Below, one piece after another: positions 24,072 to 33,304 of a DNA stretch of 64,000 nt (the stretch's first letter is position 1; each line of letters starts with the position of its first letter). The translations under genes and the position numbers were made by a program. The notes beneath the pieces are model-generated. The model worked only from the letters and a program-made list of their open reading frames with translations, made no database searches and was not told where the DNA came from. This stretch comes from SIG424 sp045546695. GTDB taxonomy: Bacteria; Bacillota; Clostridia; UBA1212; UBA1255. The stretch covers positions 3,352 through 67,351 of the forward strand of contig JAZQDE010000052.1 of the NCBI GenBank assembly GCA_045546695.1. The letters run 5' to 3'.

Positions 24072-25700
24072 CTAAAAAGCAGTGGGAGCAAACCTGATAT
24101 CGCAGATCACCGGCAGATGATCTGAAAGGTATATCCCATGGCGGTCATACAGCCTGATCTTATAAGAAAGAGCCGTCAGTGAATTTGGGGAATAAAGAAC
24201 GTAGTCAACAGGCTCTTTTGCCGGATTATATTTTGTTCCGTTCGGGTTATGTGAAGCAACCATTGTAGCGCAAAAGCCCTCAGGCATGTTATCCGGCGCA
24301 TCATAACGTGCATTTGAAAAAGGAGAGAACGCCTCTGTTCCATCGTCCAAAGTAAACTTTTTGATGCCTGTCAGCGTTTTATAAACCGAATATTTCTCAC
24401 CCTCACTGTTAACTGCTGCCTGGTTCAAGTCCCCTGTCAATATCATGGGTAAATCGCCAAAGCGTTGCAAAAACTTCAAGATAACAATAATCTGTTGCTT
24501 ACGCAGAGCTCTTCCGTCACTGCCTCCCAGGCTATCGAGATGGGTATTGAAATGTATGAATTCGTTTCCTGTTACGCGGTCACGCAAGTGTGCCCAAGTA
24601 CAAATACGAACGTATTGGCTCCCCTCAAATTTTGATCCCGATACATCCGGTGTATCAGACAGCCAAAATGTGCCACTGTCTATAAGCTCATACTTATCTA
24701 CACGATAGTAAATGGGATTTGCCTCTCCTCCCGGCGTCCTTGGTTCGCCAACGCTTGCATAGCTCTTATTGAAAATAAAGTTATCCATCATGCCACGCCA
24801 AAGAGTTGTTACCTCCTGTAAGCCAATTGAATCAGGCATATATTCATCTAATAAATCGCGTAGCATATCTGCACGGATATCTGCACGAACCTGAGTTCCG
24901 TTTTCTGTTTGTACGTTAAAAGACATAATCTTTGCCACATAATTATCTGCCGTTTGCTCTTTTATAGGGTATGTGGTAGCCGGCATGTATTTAAGAGATT
25001 CATCCTTATCCGTAAAAAAAGCCATGCTGTCAATATACAGCACTTCACCGTTCTCGGCTGCCATATTTTCCATATCAAAACGCAGAAGTGGAAGATTTTT
25101 GCTGTATTTAGACAGATTAATCCAAAGATATTGCCAATCCTCAGTCCTTTGGAGTCGATAATCCACCTGGCCTGTCACACCTGTACCGGAAGGTGTCTCA
25201 GTTGAATAGCCGTAGAAGGAAAAAATCCCCCCCGTCAGGCCTGCGCCGCGCACGCGCAGCACAAGATACTGATATTCCTGCGTGTTCACTGATTTATATC
25301 CTAAATCCTTAGCCAACTGTGCATGTTTAAAATATATGTAAGGGTCGCTAGTACCTGCTGCCATAATTGAAGATGACGTCAATGCCAGTACCTGCCCGTC
25401 TGTCTCAGTGTCCGCTAATGAAACAGCACACTGATGCGGCCGAATAAAGTATTTTGCCAGATCAATATCTTTTGGAATGTCAGAAAAAGACAGTGTAGTC
25501 AAAACTTCCTGCTCAGGTGTTTGAGTCGGAGCCGTAGTTGCAGCCGTAGTTGGAGCAGCAGTCGGCTTTTGAGTCAGAGTCGGTACCATAGTGTTCTCTG
25601 CCAAATCATTATTACCGTCACATGCAACCAGTTGCAATATAACGAGTAAAATTGCAAGTGCAATACAAATAAATCTAACGTTTTTTTCTACGTATCTCAC
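24072..25700 (-). CDS. Lipoprotein with endonuclease/exonuclease/phosphatase (EEP) domain
   Basis: 542 residues. The signal peptide has lipobox LQLVAC, then a Thr/Ala/Pro linker to about residue 65. Residues about 70-245 form a beta-rich region that could bind carbohydrate. From about 250 an EEP fold is clear: KIMSFNVQTENG, SIGLQEV (metal Glu), FIHFNTHLDSLG, MILTGDLNQ (Asp and Asn) and LSDHLPVICDI (catalytic Asp-His). EEP enzymes cleave phosphodiesters of nucleic acids, phospholipids or inositol phosphates; the substrate cannot be told. It starts with GTG, GGAGG 7 nt ahead. Confidence 0.88.
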   Translation of the reverse strand: MRYVEKNVRFICIALAILLVILQLVACDGNNDLAENTMVPTLTQKPTAAPTTAATTAPTQTPEQEVLTTLSFSDIPKDIDLAKYFIRPHQCAVSLADTETDGQVLALTSSSIMAAGTSDPYIYFKHAQLAKDLGYKSVNTQEYQYLVLRVRGAGLTGGIFSFYGYSTETPSGTGVTGQVDYRLQRTEDWQYLWINLSKYSKNLPLLRFDMENMAAENGEVLYIDSMAFFTDKDESLKYMPATTYPIKEQTADNYVAKIMSFNVQTENGTQVRADIRADMLRDLLDEYMPDSIGLQEVTTLWRGMMDNFIFNKSYASVGEPRTPGGEANPIYYRVDKYELIDSGTFWLSDTPDVSGSKFEGSQYVRICTWAHLRDRVTGNEFIHFNTHLDSLGGSDGRALRKQQIIVILKFLQRFGDLPMILTGDLNQAAVNSEGEKYSVYKTLTGIKKFTLDDGTEAFSPFSNARYDAPDNMPEGFCATMVASHNPNGTKYNPAKEPVDYVLYSPNSLTALSYKIRLYDRHGIYLSDHLPVICDIRFAPTAF

Positions 25701-25828
25701 AACAATACCTCCGTGAAAAATCTAACCGTTACAGTAACTCAGACGCTCATCCTTACCATATTTTCGCCCATTTTACTCTATTTAATGTTTTTAGTGAAAA
25801 CGCCAAAAGCCGCATGAAATAAGGTTTT

Positions 25829-28588
25829 TTAAGTACCGCCACAGCACCTTTTATACTTTTTACCACTACCGCATGGACATGGATCATTTGGTCCTATTTT
25901 ACTTCCGGTTCTGGTTACCGGTTTTGCTTTTGCCGGAGCAGACTTTGGTTTCTCCCGCGGGCCGGTCTCTCCTAAGACTTCTTTACCTTCACCCGTTACT
26001 CGTCTTCTTTCGGGTTTATCCTTTCCTACTATTTTCACAGAAAAAATTCTTCTTAATGACTCATCCTGTATAGTTGTGATCATTGCATCAAACATGTTAA
26101 ATGCTTCAAATTTGTACTCGACAACAGGATCCTTGTGGCCGTATGCGCGCAGGCCCACCTCATATTTGAGCTGGTCGATGCAGTCAATATGCGTCATCCA
26201 GTTTTCATCAACAGTCCTGAGCATAATAACGCGCTCAACCTCACGCATAACTTCGCTTGTAAATTCATTTTCGCGTGTATCATATCTTTGAGTGCAGTCT
26301 GCAATCAACTCTTCTGCGAGTTTATCCGGCTTAATCTTGTCAATATTTGCCTTATACGCAGCAATAATTGCAGGATTTGCTATGCCGACAAGGTCATCTC
26401 TGAGCATATCGAAATCCCAGTACTGTCTGTCGATTTCTTTATTGCAGGCAGCTTCAACAGCGCCTGTAATACGTTTATTTATCATATTGAGATAGTTATC
26501 TTTAAGGTCGCAGCCATCGAGCACCTTGCGACGTTCAGCATAAATAATTTCTCTTTGCTGGTTAATAACGTCGTCATATTGAAGAACGTTTTTACGGATG
26601 TCAAAGTTACGTGCTTCTACGCGTTTCTGAGCTGACTCGATAGCACCTGAGAGCATCTTGTTTTCAATTGCAAAATCCTCTTCAATTCTGAGTGTGTTCA
26701 TTACAGCTTCGATACGTTCAGAACCAAACAGACGCATAAGGTCGTCTTCTAATGATATATAGAATTGTGAAACGCCCGGGTCGCCTTGTCTGCCGGCTCT
26801 GCCTCGCAGCTGGTTGTCGATACGGCGTGATTCGTGACGTTCTGTACCCATGATGAAAAGACCGCCGGCTTCGATTACTTTTTCTCTGTCAGCCTTAGTC
26901 TGCTCTGAATATTTTTTAACAAGTTCTCTGAAATGTGCTCTTGTATTGAGTACAATCTCGTCATCTGTATCTGCGAAGCTGTCAGCCAACGCAATTAGCT
27001 GCTCTGCATAACCTTCTTTGCGCATCTCCTGCTTTGCCATATATTCACTGTTGCCACCTAAAACGATATCGGTACCACGGCCTGCCATGTTTGTAGCGAT
27101 TGTAACAGCACCGAATTTACCTGCCTGGGCGATGATTTCAGCTTCTCTTTCGTGATTCTTGGCATTGAGCACGTTATGTGGCACACCATTTCGGCCGAGG
27201 ATTTTGCTGAGGAATTCTGATTTTTCAATAGACACTGTACCGATAAGAAGTGGCTGACCTTTTTCATGTGCCTCTTTTGCATCTTTTACAAGTGCCTTAT
27301 ATTTACCTTCAAGAGTCTTGTAAACTGCGTCCGGTTTATCTACTCTTGCAACAACTTTATTTGTCGGTACAACGACAACGTCAAGCGCATATATGCCGTT
27401 GAACTCGCCTTCTTCTGTAAGGGCAGTACCTGTCATACCTGACAGTTTATGGTACATTCTGAAGAAGTTCTGGAATGTAATCGTAGCCTGAGTCATGCTT
27501 TCTTTTTCAATTTTTACATGCTCTTTTGCTTCGATTGCCTGATGTAAGCCTTCGTTGTAGCGGCGGGCGAACATAAGACGTCCCGTAAATTCATCTACGA
27601 TAATTACTTCGCCGTCTTTTACAACGTAGTCAATATCTTTTTTCATGATACCGTGAGCCTTTATAGCCTGATTGATATGGTGTGAAAGCTCACTGTTTTC
27701 AGGATCTGACAAGTTGTCGATCGCAAACCATTTTTCGGCTTTTTCGATACCATGTTTTGTAAGAACACTGCTTCTTGCCTTTTCATCGACGATATAATCT
27801 TCCGTAACGTCGTCCATGAGGTCCTTGCTGTCTGTTTCTTTTATCACAAGGCACTTGAGAGTAGCGGCAAAGCTGTTTGCTTTTTCATAAAGCTCACTTG
27901 ATTTGTTGCCGGGTCCTGAAATAATAAGCGGAGTTCTTGCTTCGTCGATAAGGATACTGTCGACCTCGTCTACGATTGCAAAATTGAGTTCTCTTTGAAC
28001 GAGATGCTGTTTGTAAATAACCATGTTATCTCTCAGATAGTCAAATCCGAGCTCGTTATTTGTAGCATATGTGATATCGCAATTGTATGCCTCGCGTCTC
28101 TGGTCAGATGTAAGACCGTGAACGATAACGCCGACAGAAAGACCGAGGAAGTTGTAAATTTTTCCCATCCATTCGCTGTCTCGTTTTGCAAGATAATCGT
28201 TTACTGTAACGAGATGAACGCCTTTTCCTGTCAGTGCGTTGAGATACGCAGGCAGCGTGGATACGAGAGTCTTACCTTCACCTGTTTTCATTTCTGCAAT
28301 ACGTCCCTGGTGAAGAATAATACCACCCATCATCTGTACGTCATAATGTCTCTGACCGAGCACGCGCTTTGCAGCTTCTCTTACTACCGCAAAAGCCTCG
28401 GGAAGTATATCGTCAAGATCCTCTCCTGCTGCAAGACGAGATTTGAAAATATTAGTCATCTCTTTGAGCTCGGCATCTGATTTTGCAACCATAGTCGGCT
28501 CAAGATTGTTAATCTCTTCAACAACAGGTCTGATCTGTTTAATCGCTCTTTCACTGTTTGTACCAAAAATTTTCTCAAAAAGTCCCAT
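25829..28588 (-). CDS. secA: Preprotein translocase ATPase SecA
   Basis: 919 residues, full length. Walker A is in EMKTGEGKTLVSTLPAYL near residue 100 and Walker B near IVDEVDSILIDEARTPLII. The second helicase domain has TIATNMAGRGTDIVLGGN and RRIDNQLRGRAGRQGDPG. The C-terminus ends in the zinc-binding SEC-C motif DPCPCGSGKKYKRCC. It powers export through SecYEG. A Lys/Pro/Arg-rich linker precedes the zinc tail. It is likely the main SecA; no terminator is obvious behind it. Confidence 0.98.
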   Translation of the reverse strand: MGLFEKIFGTNSERAIKQIRPVVEEINNLEPTMVAKSDAELKEMTNIFKSRLAAGEDLDDILPEAFAVVREAAKRVLGQRHYDVQMMGGIILHQGRIAEMKTGEGKTLVSTLPAYLNALTGKGVHLVTVNDYLAKRDSEWMGKIYNFLGLSVGVIVHGLTSDQRREAYNCDITYATNNELGFDYLRDNMVIYKQHLVQRELNFAIVDEVDSILIDEARTPLIISGPGNKSSELYEKANSFAATLKCLVIKETDSKDLMDDVTEDYIVDEKARSSVLTKHGIEKAEKWFAIDNLSDPENSELSHHINQAIKAHGIMKKDIDYVVKDGEVIIVDEFTGRLMFARRYNEGLHQAIEAKEHVKIEKESMTQATITFQNFFRMYHKLSGMTGTALTEEGEFNGIYALDVVVVPTNKVVARVDKPDAVYKTLEGKYKALVKDAKEAHEKGQPLLIGTVSIEKSEFLSKILGRNGVPHNVLNAKNHEREAEIIAQAGKFGAVTIATNMAGRGTDIVLGGNSEYMAKQEMRKEGYAEQLIALADSFADTDDEIVLNTRAHFRELVKKYSEQTKADREKVIEAGGLFIMGTERHESRRIDNQLRGRAGRQGDPGVSQFYISLEDDLMRLFGSERIEAVMNTLRIEEDFAIENKMLSGAIESAQKRVEARNFDIRKNVLQYDDVINQQREIIYAERRKVLDGCDLKDNYLNMINKRITGAVEAACNKEIDRQYWDFDMLRDDLVGIANPAIIAAYKANIDKIKPDKLAEELIADCTQRYDTRENEFTSEVMREVERVIMLRTVDENWMTHIDCIDQLKYEVGLRAYGHKDPVVEYKFEAFNMFDAMITTIQDESLRRIFSVKIVGKDKPERRRVTGEGKEVLGETGPREKPKSAPAKAKPVTRTGSKIGPNDPCPCGSGKKYKRCCGGT

Positions 28589-28614
28589 TTTCTGAATCTC
28601 TTCTCCTTAATTTA

Positions 28615-29217
28615 TTATTCCAGTTCATCCAAAGTAAGTTCAAAGCTGCCTGTGAAATGTTCGAGGAAATACTCAAGCGCCGGCAAATCCATTTCCTTAA
28701 GATTGGCATAGATAGACTCTTTTGCCTTTGAAAATTCTTTATTGCCTGCCTTTACTTCTTCTACGCATTTTAAGTATGCGCTGAGTTTGTCTGCAGCTTT
28801 TACAATCGGATAATACGCAGGGTCGCATTCTTCATAGAATAAAATCCCTCTGTAAAAATCTCCCATATCATCCGGAAGCATCGATAAAAGCTTATCTTTG
28901 GATATATCTTCTATTTTATGGTAGTGTTCTTTAATCACCGGATTATAATACTTGATCGGTGTCGGCATATCGCCTGTAATTATCTCATTTGCATCGTGAA
29001 AAATAGCGTAGACGCATGCTTTTGAAGGGTCAAGCTGTTTTTCAGGTGCGTCCTGATTGAGTTTGTTGTGGATGTAGCAAAGTGCGTGAGAAAGCACAGC
29101 CACCTGAAGGCTGTGTTCCTGTATATTTTCACTTACAGTATTGCGCATAAGTCCCCAGCGCATGATATATTTCATACGACTGATATATGCATAAAAATTA
29201 AACTGTTCTCCACTCAT
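28615..29217 (-). CDS. yfbR: HD-domain 5'-deoxynucleotidase, YfbR-like
   Basis: 200 residues. RMKYIMRWGLMR, ENIQEHSLQVAVLSHAL, AIFHDANEIITGDMPTPIKY and AADKLSAYLKC are the YfbR/HD signatures, with His-His-Asp-Asp metal ligands. It removes phosphate from deoxynucleoside 5'-monophosphates. The ATG at 29217 overlaps the dgt stop as ATGA; the in-frame TTG at 29223 is rejected. Coupling with dgt puts two nucleotide-pool HD enzymes in one unit. Confidence 0.92.
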   Translation of the reverse strand: MSGEQFNFYAYISRMKYIMRWGLMRNTVSENIQEHSLQVAVLSHALCYIHNKLNQDAPEKQLDPSKACVYAIFHDANEIITGDMPTPIKYYNPVIKEHYHKIEDISKDKLLSMLPDDMGDFYRGILFYEECDPAYYPIVKAADKLSAYLKCVEEVKAGNKEFSKAKESIYANLKEMDLPALEYFLEHFTGSFELTLDELE

Positions 29218-30380
29218 ATCCAATACATATCCTCAAATGCTTTTAAGGCATAACCATCTGTCATACCTGCTATATAATCAACTACGATTTGTTCGGGAAG
29301 GTCATTCTCGTCGTAGTTTTTGTCAATAATATATTCAGCAAGTTTTGCTTTGATCTTGTTATCAGAATTCTTTGCGCGGCCGAGTACCTTGCTGTCTGAA
29401 TAGTCAATATCGCGAACCTGCTCGTAAAGTTTTTCGAAAAGACCCTCAACAACATTATTTGTGTTGCTCTCGTATCTTTTTATCATCGGAGCGCTGTAAA
29501 TAAGCTTGTTGTTTGTCTTTATCATCTCGCTGAGTGCCTGTGCTTTTGCTTCACTCAGTCTGATATAGTCTGTGCCATAGCTGTTTTCTATAAGATCCTC
29601 TACCAATGTTGAAATAATCTTTCCGTTTGTCTGGCCGAGTTCTTTTCTTATATCGCGTGAAATATCTGTATACGCAAGCATTTTCGCTCTTACTGCATCT
29701 TCTATATCTCTGCCTACGTATGCAATTTTGTCGACGATTCTTACAACACATGCCTCCATTGTGTATGGCATACAATACCGGTGGCTTGTTGTATAAATCT
29801 TTTCAGGATCTTTGTTCTTGTCTGCAGTCAGTATGTATTCATCGTAATTTTCACCACAATGACTTACGATACCGTCGCGTACCTCATAAGTAAGATTGAG
29901 GCCGCATTTTTCATTGATTTTCTCGTGTGATATCCTTGTGGACAATCTGTCTACCACTCTCAGGCTGTGGTATTCGTGCTTGAAAGTAAGCTCCGGATTT
30001 ATGCTGTTTACGCATCTGGATAAAGCACGTTCGCCGCTGTGGCCGAAGGGCGCATGACCGAGGTCATGGCCCAGGGCGATAGCTGTAATTAAGTCCTGAT
30101 TGAGTCCAAGTGTTCTTCCGATCGTATTTGAAATAGCATTTACATATAAAACGTGTTCCATTCTTGTACAGATATGATCGTTCTTTGCGTTGAAAAACAC
30201 TTGTGTCTTGTGTCTTAAGCGTCTGAATTCTTCGGAATATAAGATTCTGTCTGCATCACGCTCGTAGTCTGAACGGATATGGCAAGGTTCTTCGTAGAAC
30301 TTGCGTCCCAGACTGTCAGCCGATCTCATTGCATTTTTTGCAAGCTGTTCTTCTTGCTTTAATCTTATATCCGACCACAT
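29214..30380 (-). CDS. dgt: Deoxyguanosinetriphosphate triphosphohydrolase family protein
   Basis: 388 residues. The N-terminal RSDYERDADRILYSEEFRRLRHKTQVF and the HD-core TRMEHVLYVNAIS, IALGHDLGHAPFGHSGE and RIVDKIAYVGRDIEDA are diagnostic for the dGTPase-like family. It hydrolyses dNTPs to nucleosides and triphosphate, limiting the dNTP pool. The ATG at 30380 starts just after the stop of the upstream isomerase, and the longer open frame would overlap that gene. It is followed by yfbR with an ATGA overlap. Confidence 0.94.
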   Translation of the reverse strand: MWSDIRLKQEEQLAKNAMRSADSLGRKFYEEPCHIRSDYERDADRILYSEEFRRLRHKTQVFFNAKNDHICTRMEHVLYVNAISNTIGRTLGLNQDLITAIALGHDLGHAPFGHSGERALSRCVNSINPELTFKHEYHSLRVVDRLSTRISHEKINEKCGLNLTYEVRDGIVSHCGENYDEYILTADKNKDPEKIYTTSHRYCMPYTMEACVVRIVDKIAYVGRDIEDAVRAKMLAYTDISRDIRKELGQTNGKIISTLVEDLIENSYGTDYIRLSEAKAQALSEMIKTNNKLIYSAPMIKRYESNTNNVVEGLFEKLYEQVRDIDYSDSKVLGRAKNSDNKIKAKLAEYIIDKNYDENDLPEQIVVDYIAGMTDGYALKAFEDMYWI

Positions 30381-30381
30381 A

Positions 30382-31347
30382 TTACGCCCACCACATTTCT
30401 CCTGCATTTTCAAAAATAAGTACGTCTTTTAAGAATGCGATTGCCTTCTGGAGGCCTTCTTCTGCAGACATGAGTGCATCTTCGTGTTCGATGCTGATAA
30501 CGTCATCATAACCTACTGTCTTGAGCATGCTGATGATGTCTTTCCATACTCCGATATCGTGGCCGTAGCCCATTGTACGGAATACCCATGATCTGTTTGC
30601 GATGTCGCCATAGCTCTTTGTATCAAGAACACCATTCTTTGCTACGTTCGGATTGTCAAGTCGTACATCTTTGCCATGTACAAAGTAAATAGCGTCACCG
30701 AGAGTACGGATAGCTTCTACAGGATCGATACCCTGCCAGAAAAGGTGGCTCGGGTCAAAGTTTGCACCGATGATGTCGCCTACTGCAGCACGCAGTTTAA
30801 GCAGTGTCTCAGGGTTGTATACGCAGAAGCCGGGATGCATTTCGAAGCAGATCTTCTTTATGCCGTGCTCTTTTGCAAACTTTGCTGTTTTTTTCCAGTA
30901 AGGGATAAGAACTTTTTTCCACTGATAATCAAGAATCTCAAGATAATCATTAGGCCATGCGCATGTAACCCAGTTAGGATTCTTTGACTTCGGGCAGTCA
31001 CCGGGGCAACCGGAGAAACCTACGATACGGTCAACGCCGAGCTTTTCAGCAAGAAGAATTGTATTTATAAAGTCATTGTGAAAAGCAGCTGCAATCTCTT
31101 TGTTAGGATGTACAGGGTTGCCGTGGCAGCTAAGTGCGCTTATTTCAAGGCCGTTGTCAGCAATTGTCTTTTTGAAATCTTCTAAAGCTGCAGGATCATT
31201 CAATAATACCTCCGGTTTGCAATGTGCATTACCCGGATATCCGCCGCAGCCGATCTCAACTGCCTGAACACCTGAATCTGCCAGGTATTTCATGGCTTTT
31301 TTGAATTCCATATCTTGTAATACTACAGTTAAAACACCTAATTTCAT
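30382..31347 (-). CDS. Sugar phosphate isomerase/epimerase, xylose isomerase-like TIM barrel
   Basis: 321 residues. Pattern of the AP-endonuclease-2/xylose-isomerase barrel: GVQAVEIGCGGYPG, ISALSCHGNPVHP, RIVGFSGCPGDCPKSK, ICFEMHPGFCVYNP (metal Glu), IGANFDPSHLFWQG (metal Asp-His), FVHGKDV and ISIEHEDALM (metal Glu). It probably interconverts a sugar or inositol derivative. GGAGG precedes the ATG. It lies between prfB and dgt on the same strand and may be a carbohydrate gene inserted into a housekeeping row. Confidence 0.9.
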   Translation of the reverse strand: MKLGVLTVVLQDMEFKKAMKYLADSGVQAVEIGCGGYPGNAHCKPEVLLNDPAALEDFKKTIADNGLEISALSCHGNPVHPNKEIAAAFHNDFINTILLAEKLGVDRIVGFSGCPGDCPKSKNPNWVTCAWPNDYLEILDYQWKKVLIPYWKKTAKFAKEHGIKKICFEMHPGFCVYNPETLLKLRAAVGDIIGANFDPSHLFWQGIDPVEAIRTLGDAIYFVHGKDVRLDNPNVAKNGVLDTKSYGDIANRSWVFRTMGYGHDIGVWKDIISMLKTVGYDDVISIEHEDALMSAEEGLQKAIAFLKDVLIFENAGEMWWA

Positions 31348-31362
31348 ATTGAATCCTCCAAC

Positions 31363-32476
31363 TTATTTATTTTTATTGTACTCGAAGGCAAGATAGCTGT
31401 TTATAAAGCCATCGATGCCGCCGTCCATTACTTTTGTGATGTTACCTTCTTCGTAACCTGTACGTCTGTCGTTTACGAGTGTGTATGGACAGAATACGTA
31501 TGACCTTATCTGGCTGCCCCATGCAATTTCCATCTGAACACCCTTAAGATCTGATATCTTTTCAACGTTTTCACGCTGCTTTGCTTCAAAGAGTTTTGAA
31601 CGGAGCATTTTCATTGCGCGCTCTTTGTTTTGAAGCTGTGAACGTTCGTTCTGGCAGGCAACTGTGATACCTGTAGGTTTGTGAACGATTCTTACGGCTG
31701 AGTCAGTCTTGTTGATATGCTGACCGCCTGCACCACTTGATCTGTATGTGCCGATTTCGAGGTCTTCAGGTCTGATATCAATTTCGATATCATCGTCAAT
31801 TTCCGGAAGAAGCTCTACTGAAACAAATGACGTGTGGCGTCTGCCGGCTGAGTCAAATGGTGAAATACGTACAAGACGATGTACGCCATGCTCGCTCTTT
31901 AAAAAGCCGTAAGCGTTGTCACCTTCGAAACGTATAACTGCACTCTTGAGACCTGCTTCATCGCCGTCGAGATATTCAACAACCTCAACCTTGTAATCGT
32001 GATCCTCTCCCCAGCGCATATACATACGCATAAGCATAGAAGCCCAATCCTGAGATTCTGTACCACCTGCTCCGGGGTGAATACTCATGATGGCGTTATT
32101 CGCATCGTATTCGCCGCTGAGCAGCGTCTCAAGTCTGAGCATCGTAAATGCCGATTTGAAAGCCTCTATCTCTGCCTGTACCAACTCTACTGCACTCGTA
32201 TCATTTTCTTCGTTTGCAAGCATGATAGTAAGCTGAATTTCTTCATATTTGTTTTCCAGCTCTGTGAATTTTTCAATCTTTGTTTTAAGCTGTTTTAAGT
32301 GTCTGAGTGTCTTTTGTGACTCCTTCTGGTCATCCCAGAAACCGGGCTCTGAAGCTTTTGCTTCTAATTCACCGATTAACTTCTTGATGCCATCTGTGTC
32401 AAAGTGAATCCCTCAGTTCGTTTAAGTTTTTTAATAAACTGTCAAGTTCTAAAGAGAACTGGTCAAGTTCAAACAT
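31363..32476 (-). CDS. prfB: Peptide chain release factor 2, programmed +1 frameshift
   Basis: RF2 is encoded in two frames. Frame one starts at ATG 32476 (GAGGAG 9 nt ahead) and reads MFELDQFSLELDSLLK to codon CTT at 32402-32404, followed by in-frame TGA (32399-32401). Skipping one T at 32401 continues with D-T-D-G-I-K-K and runs to the stop at 31363, about 370 residues in all. The slippery CTT-TGA-C and an internal AGGGA just upstream are the standard elements that let RF2 level control its own synthesis. The GGQ motif is in SSGAGGQHINKTDSAVR; the stop-recognition region follows the family. Confidence 0.96.
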
Positions 32477-32552
32477 TTTCATCAACTCCTCAAATTAATA
32501 TAATACCACTAATCTTCATAAAATAAAACCGATAAAAACGGAAAATTTATTT

Positions 32553-33281
32553 TTAATCATTATTTGCCGCTTCAAGCAGTTTGTTTACTTCGTCTGGCGT
32601 CAGTCTGCGCCATTTTCCCGGCTTCAGGTCCTCTAAACGCAGAGTGCCATAAGATATTCTGTGAAGGCTTTTTACGCTGTGACCTACTCTATCGAGCATT
32701 CGTCTTACCTGTCTGTTGCGACCTTCACGGATAGAGACTTCAACGATTGCATTTTCACCTTTGTATCCAACAACGTCGAGTACAGCAGGCAGCGTCTTGC
32801 CATCATCGAGCAAAATGCCGTTTGCAAAATGCTTTACGTCTGATTCATCGGGCACACCTCGTACCACTGCCCTGTACGTTTTCCATATTTCGGAAGACGG
32901 ATGTGTGACCTTCTGCATAAAGTCGCCGTCGTTTGTCAGAATCAGGAGTCCGGTCGTGTCGTAGTCAAGTCTGCCGACAGGATACAACCTTGCATCAATC
33001 CCTTCTACAAGCGACACGACGCATTCCCTGCCCCTGTCGTCCTTAACTGAGGACAGGTAGCCCTCCGGCTTATTGAGCAGAATGTAGTGCTTGTTCTTCT
33101 CAGGCTTTATTACAACATTATCTACTTTAACAACATCTTTTGGGTGCTGAACTTTCGTGCCGGGCTCCGTCACAATCTCGTTGTTGACTGCCACCCTGCC
33201 TTCCGCAATTATCTTTTCACTTTCTCTTCTTGAGGCAACGCCGCATATTGCCATAAATTTCTGAAGTCTCATTTCTTCCAT
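32553..33281 (-). CDS. rluB: Pseudouridine synthase, RluB/RsuA family
   Basis: 242 residues. An S4 RNA-binding domain opens the protein (MRLQKFMAICGVASRRESEKIIAEGRV), followed by the RsuA catalytic motif YPVGRLDYDTTGLLILTNDG with the catalytic Asp, and EGRNRQVRRML. It isomerises uridine to pseudouridine in rRNA. The ATG at 33281 (AAAGGTG ahead) is preferred; an ATG at 33305 overlapping the addA stop as TAATG is also possible and would add eight residues. Confidence 0.93.
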   Translation of the reverse strand: MEEMRLQKFMAICGVASRRESEKIIAEGRVAVNNEIVTEPGTKVQHPKDVVKVDNVVIKPEKNKHYILLNKPEGYLSSVKDDRGRECVVSLVEGIDARLYPVGRLDYDTTGLLILTNDGDFMQKVTHPSSEIWKTYRAVVRGVPDESDVKHFANGILLDDGKTLPAVLDVVGYKGENAIVEVSIREGRNRQVRRMLDRVGHSVKSLHRISYGTLRLEDLKPGKWRRLTPDEVNKLLEAANND

Positions 33282-33304
33282 AAAATCACCTTTTTTCTTT
33301 TGCA

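Noticed and set aside
26135..28480. Several plus-strand frames of 66-166 codons across secA
   Set aside because: All are antisense to the highly conserved SecA sequence and lack start signals.
31363..32223. prfB as a short protein starting at 32223
   Set aside because: The preceding 250 nt encode the conserved RF2 N-terminus with the CTT-TGA-C frameshift site.
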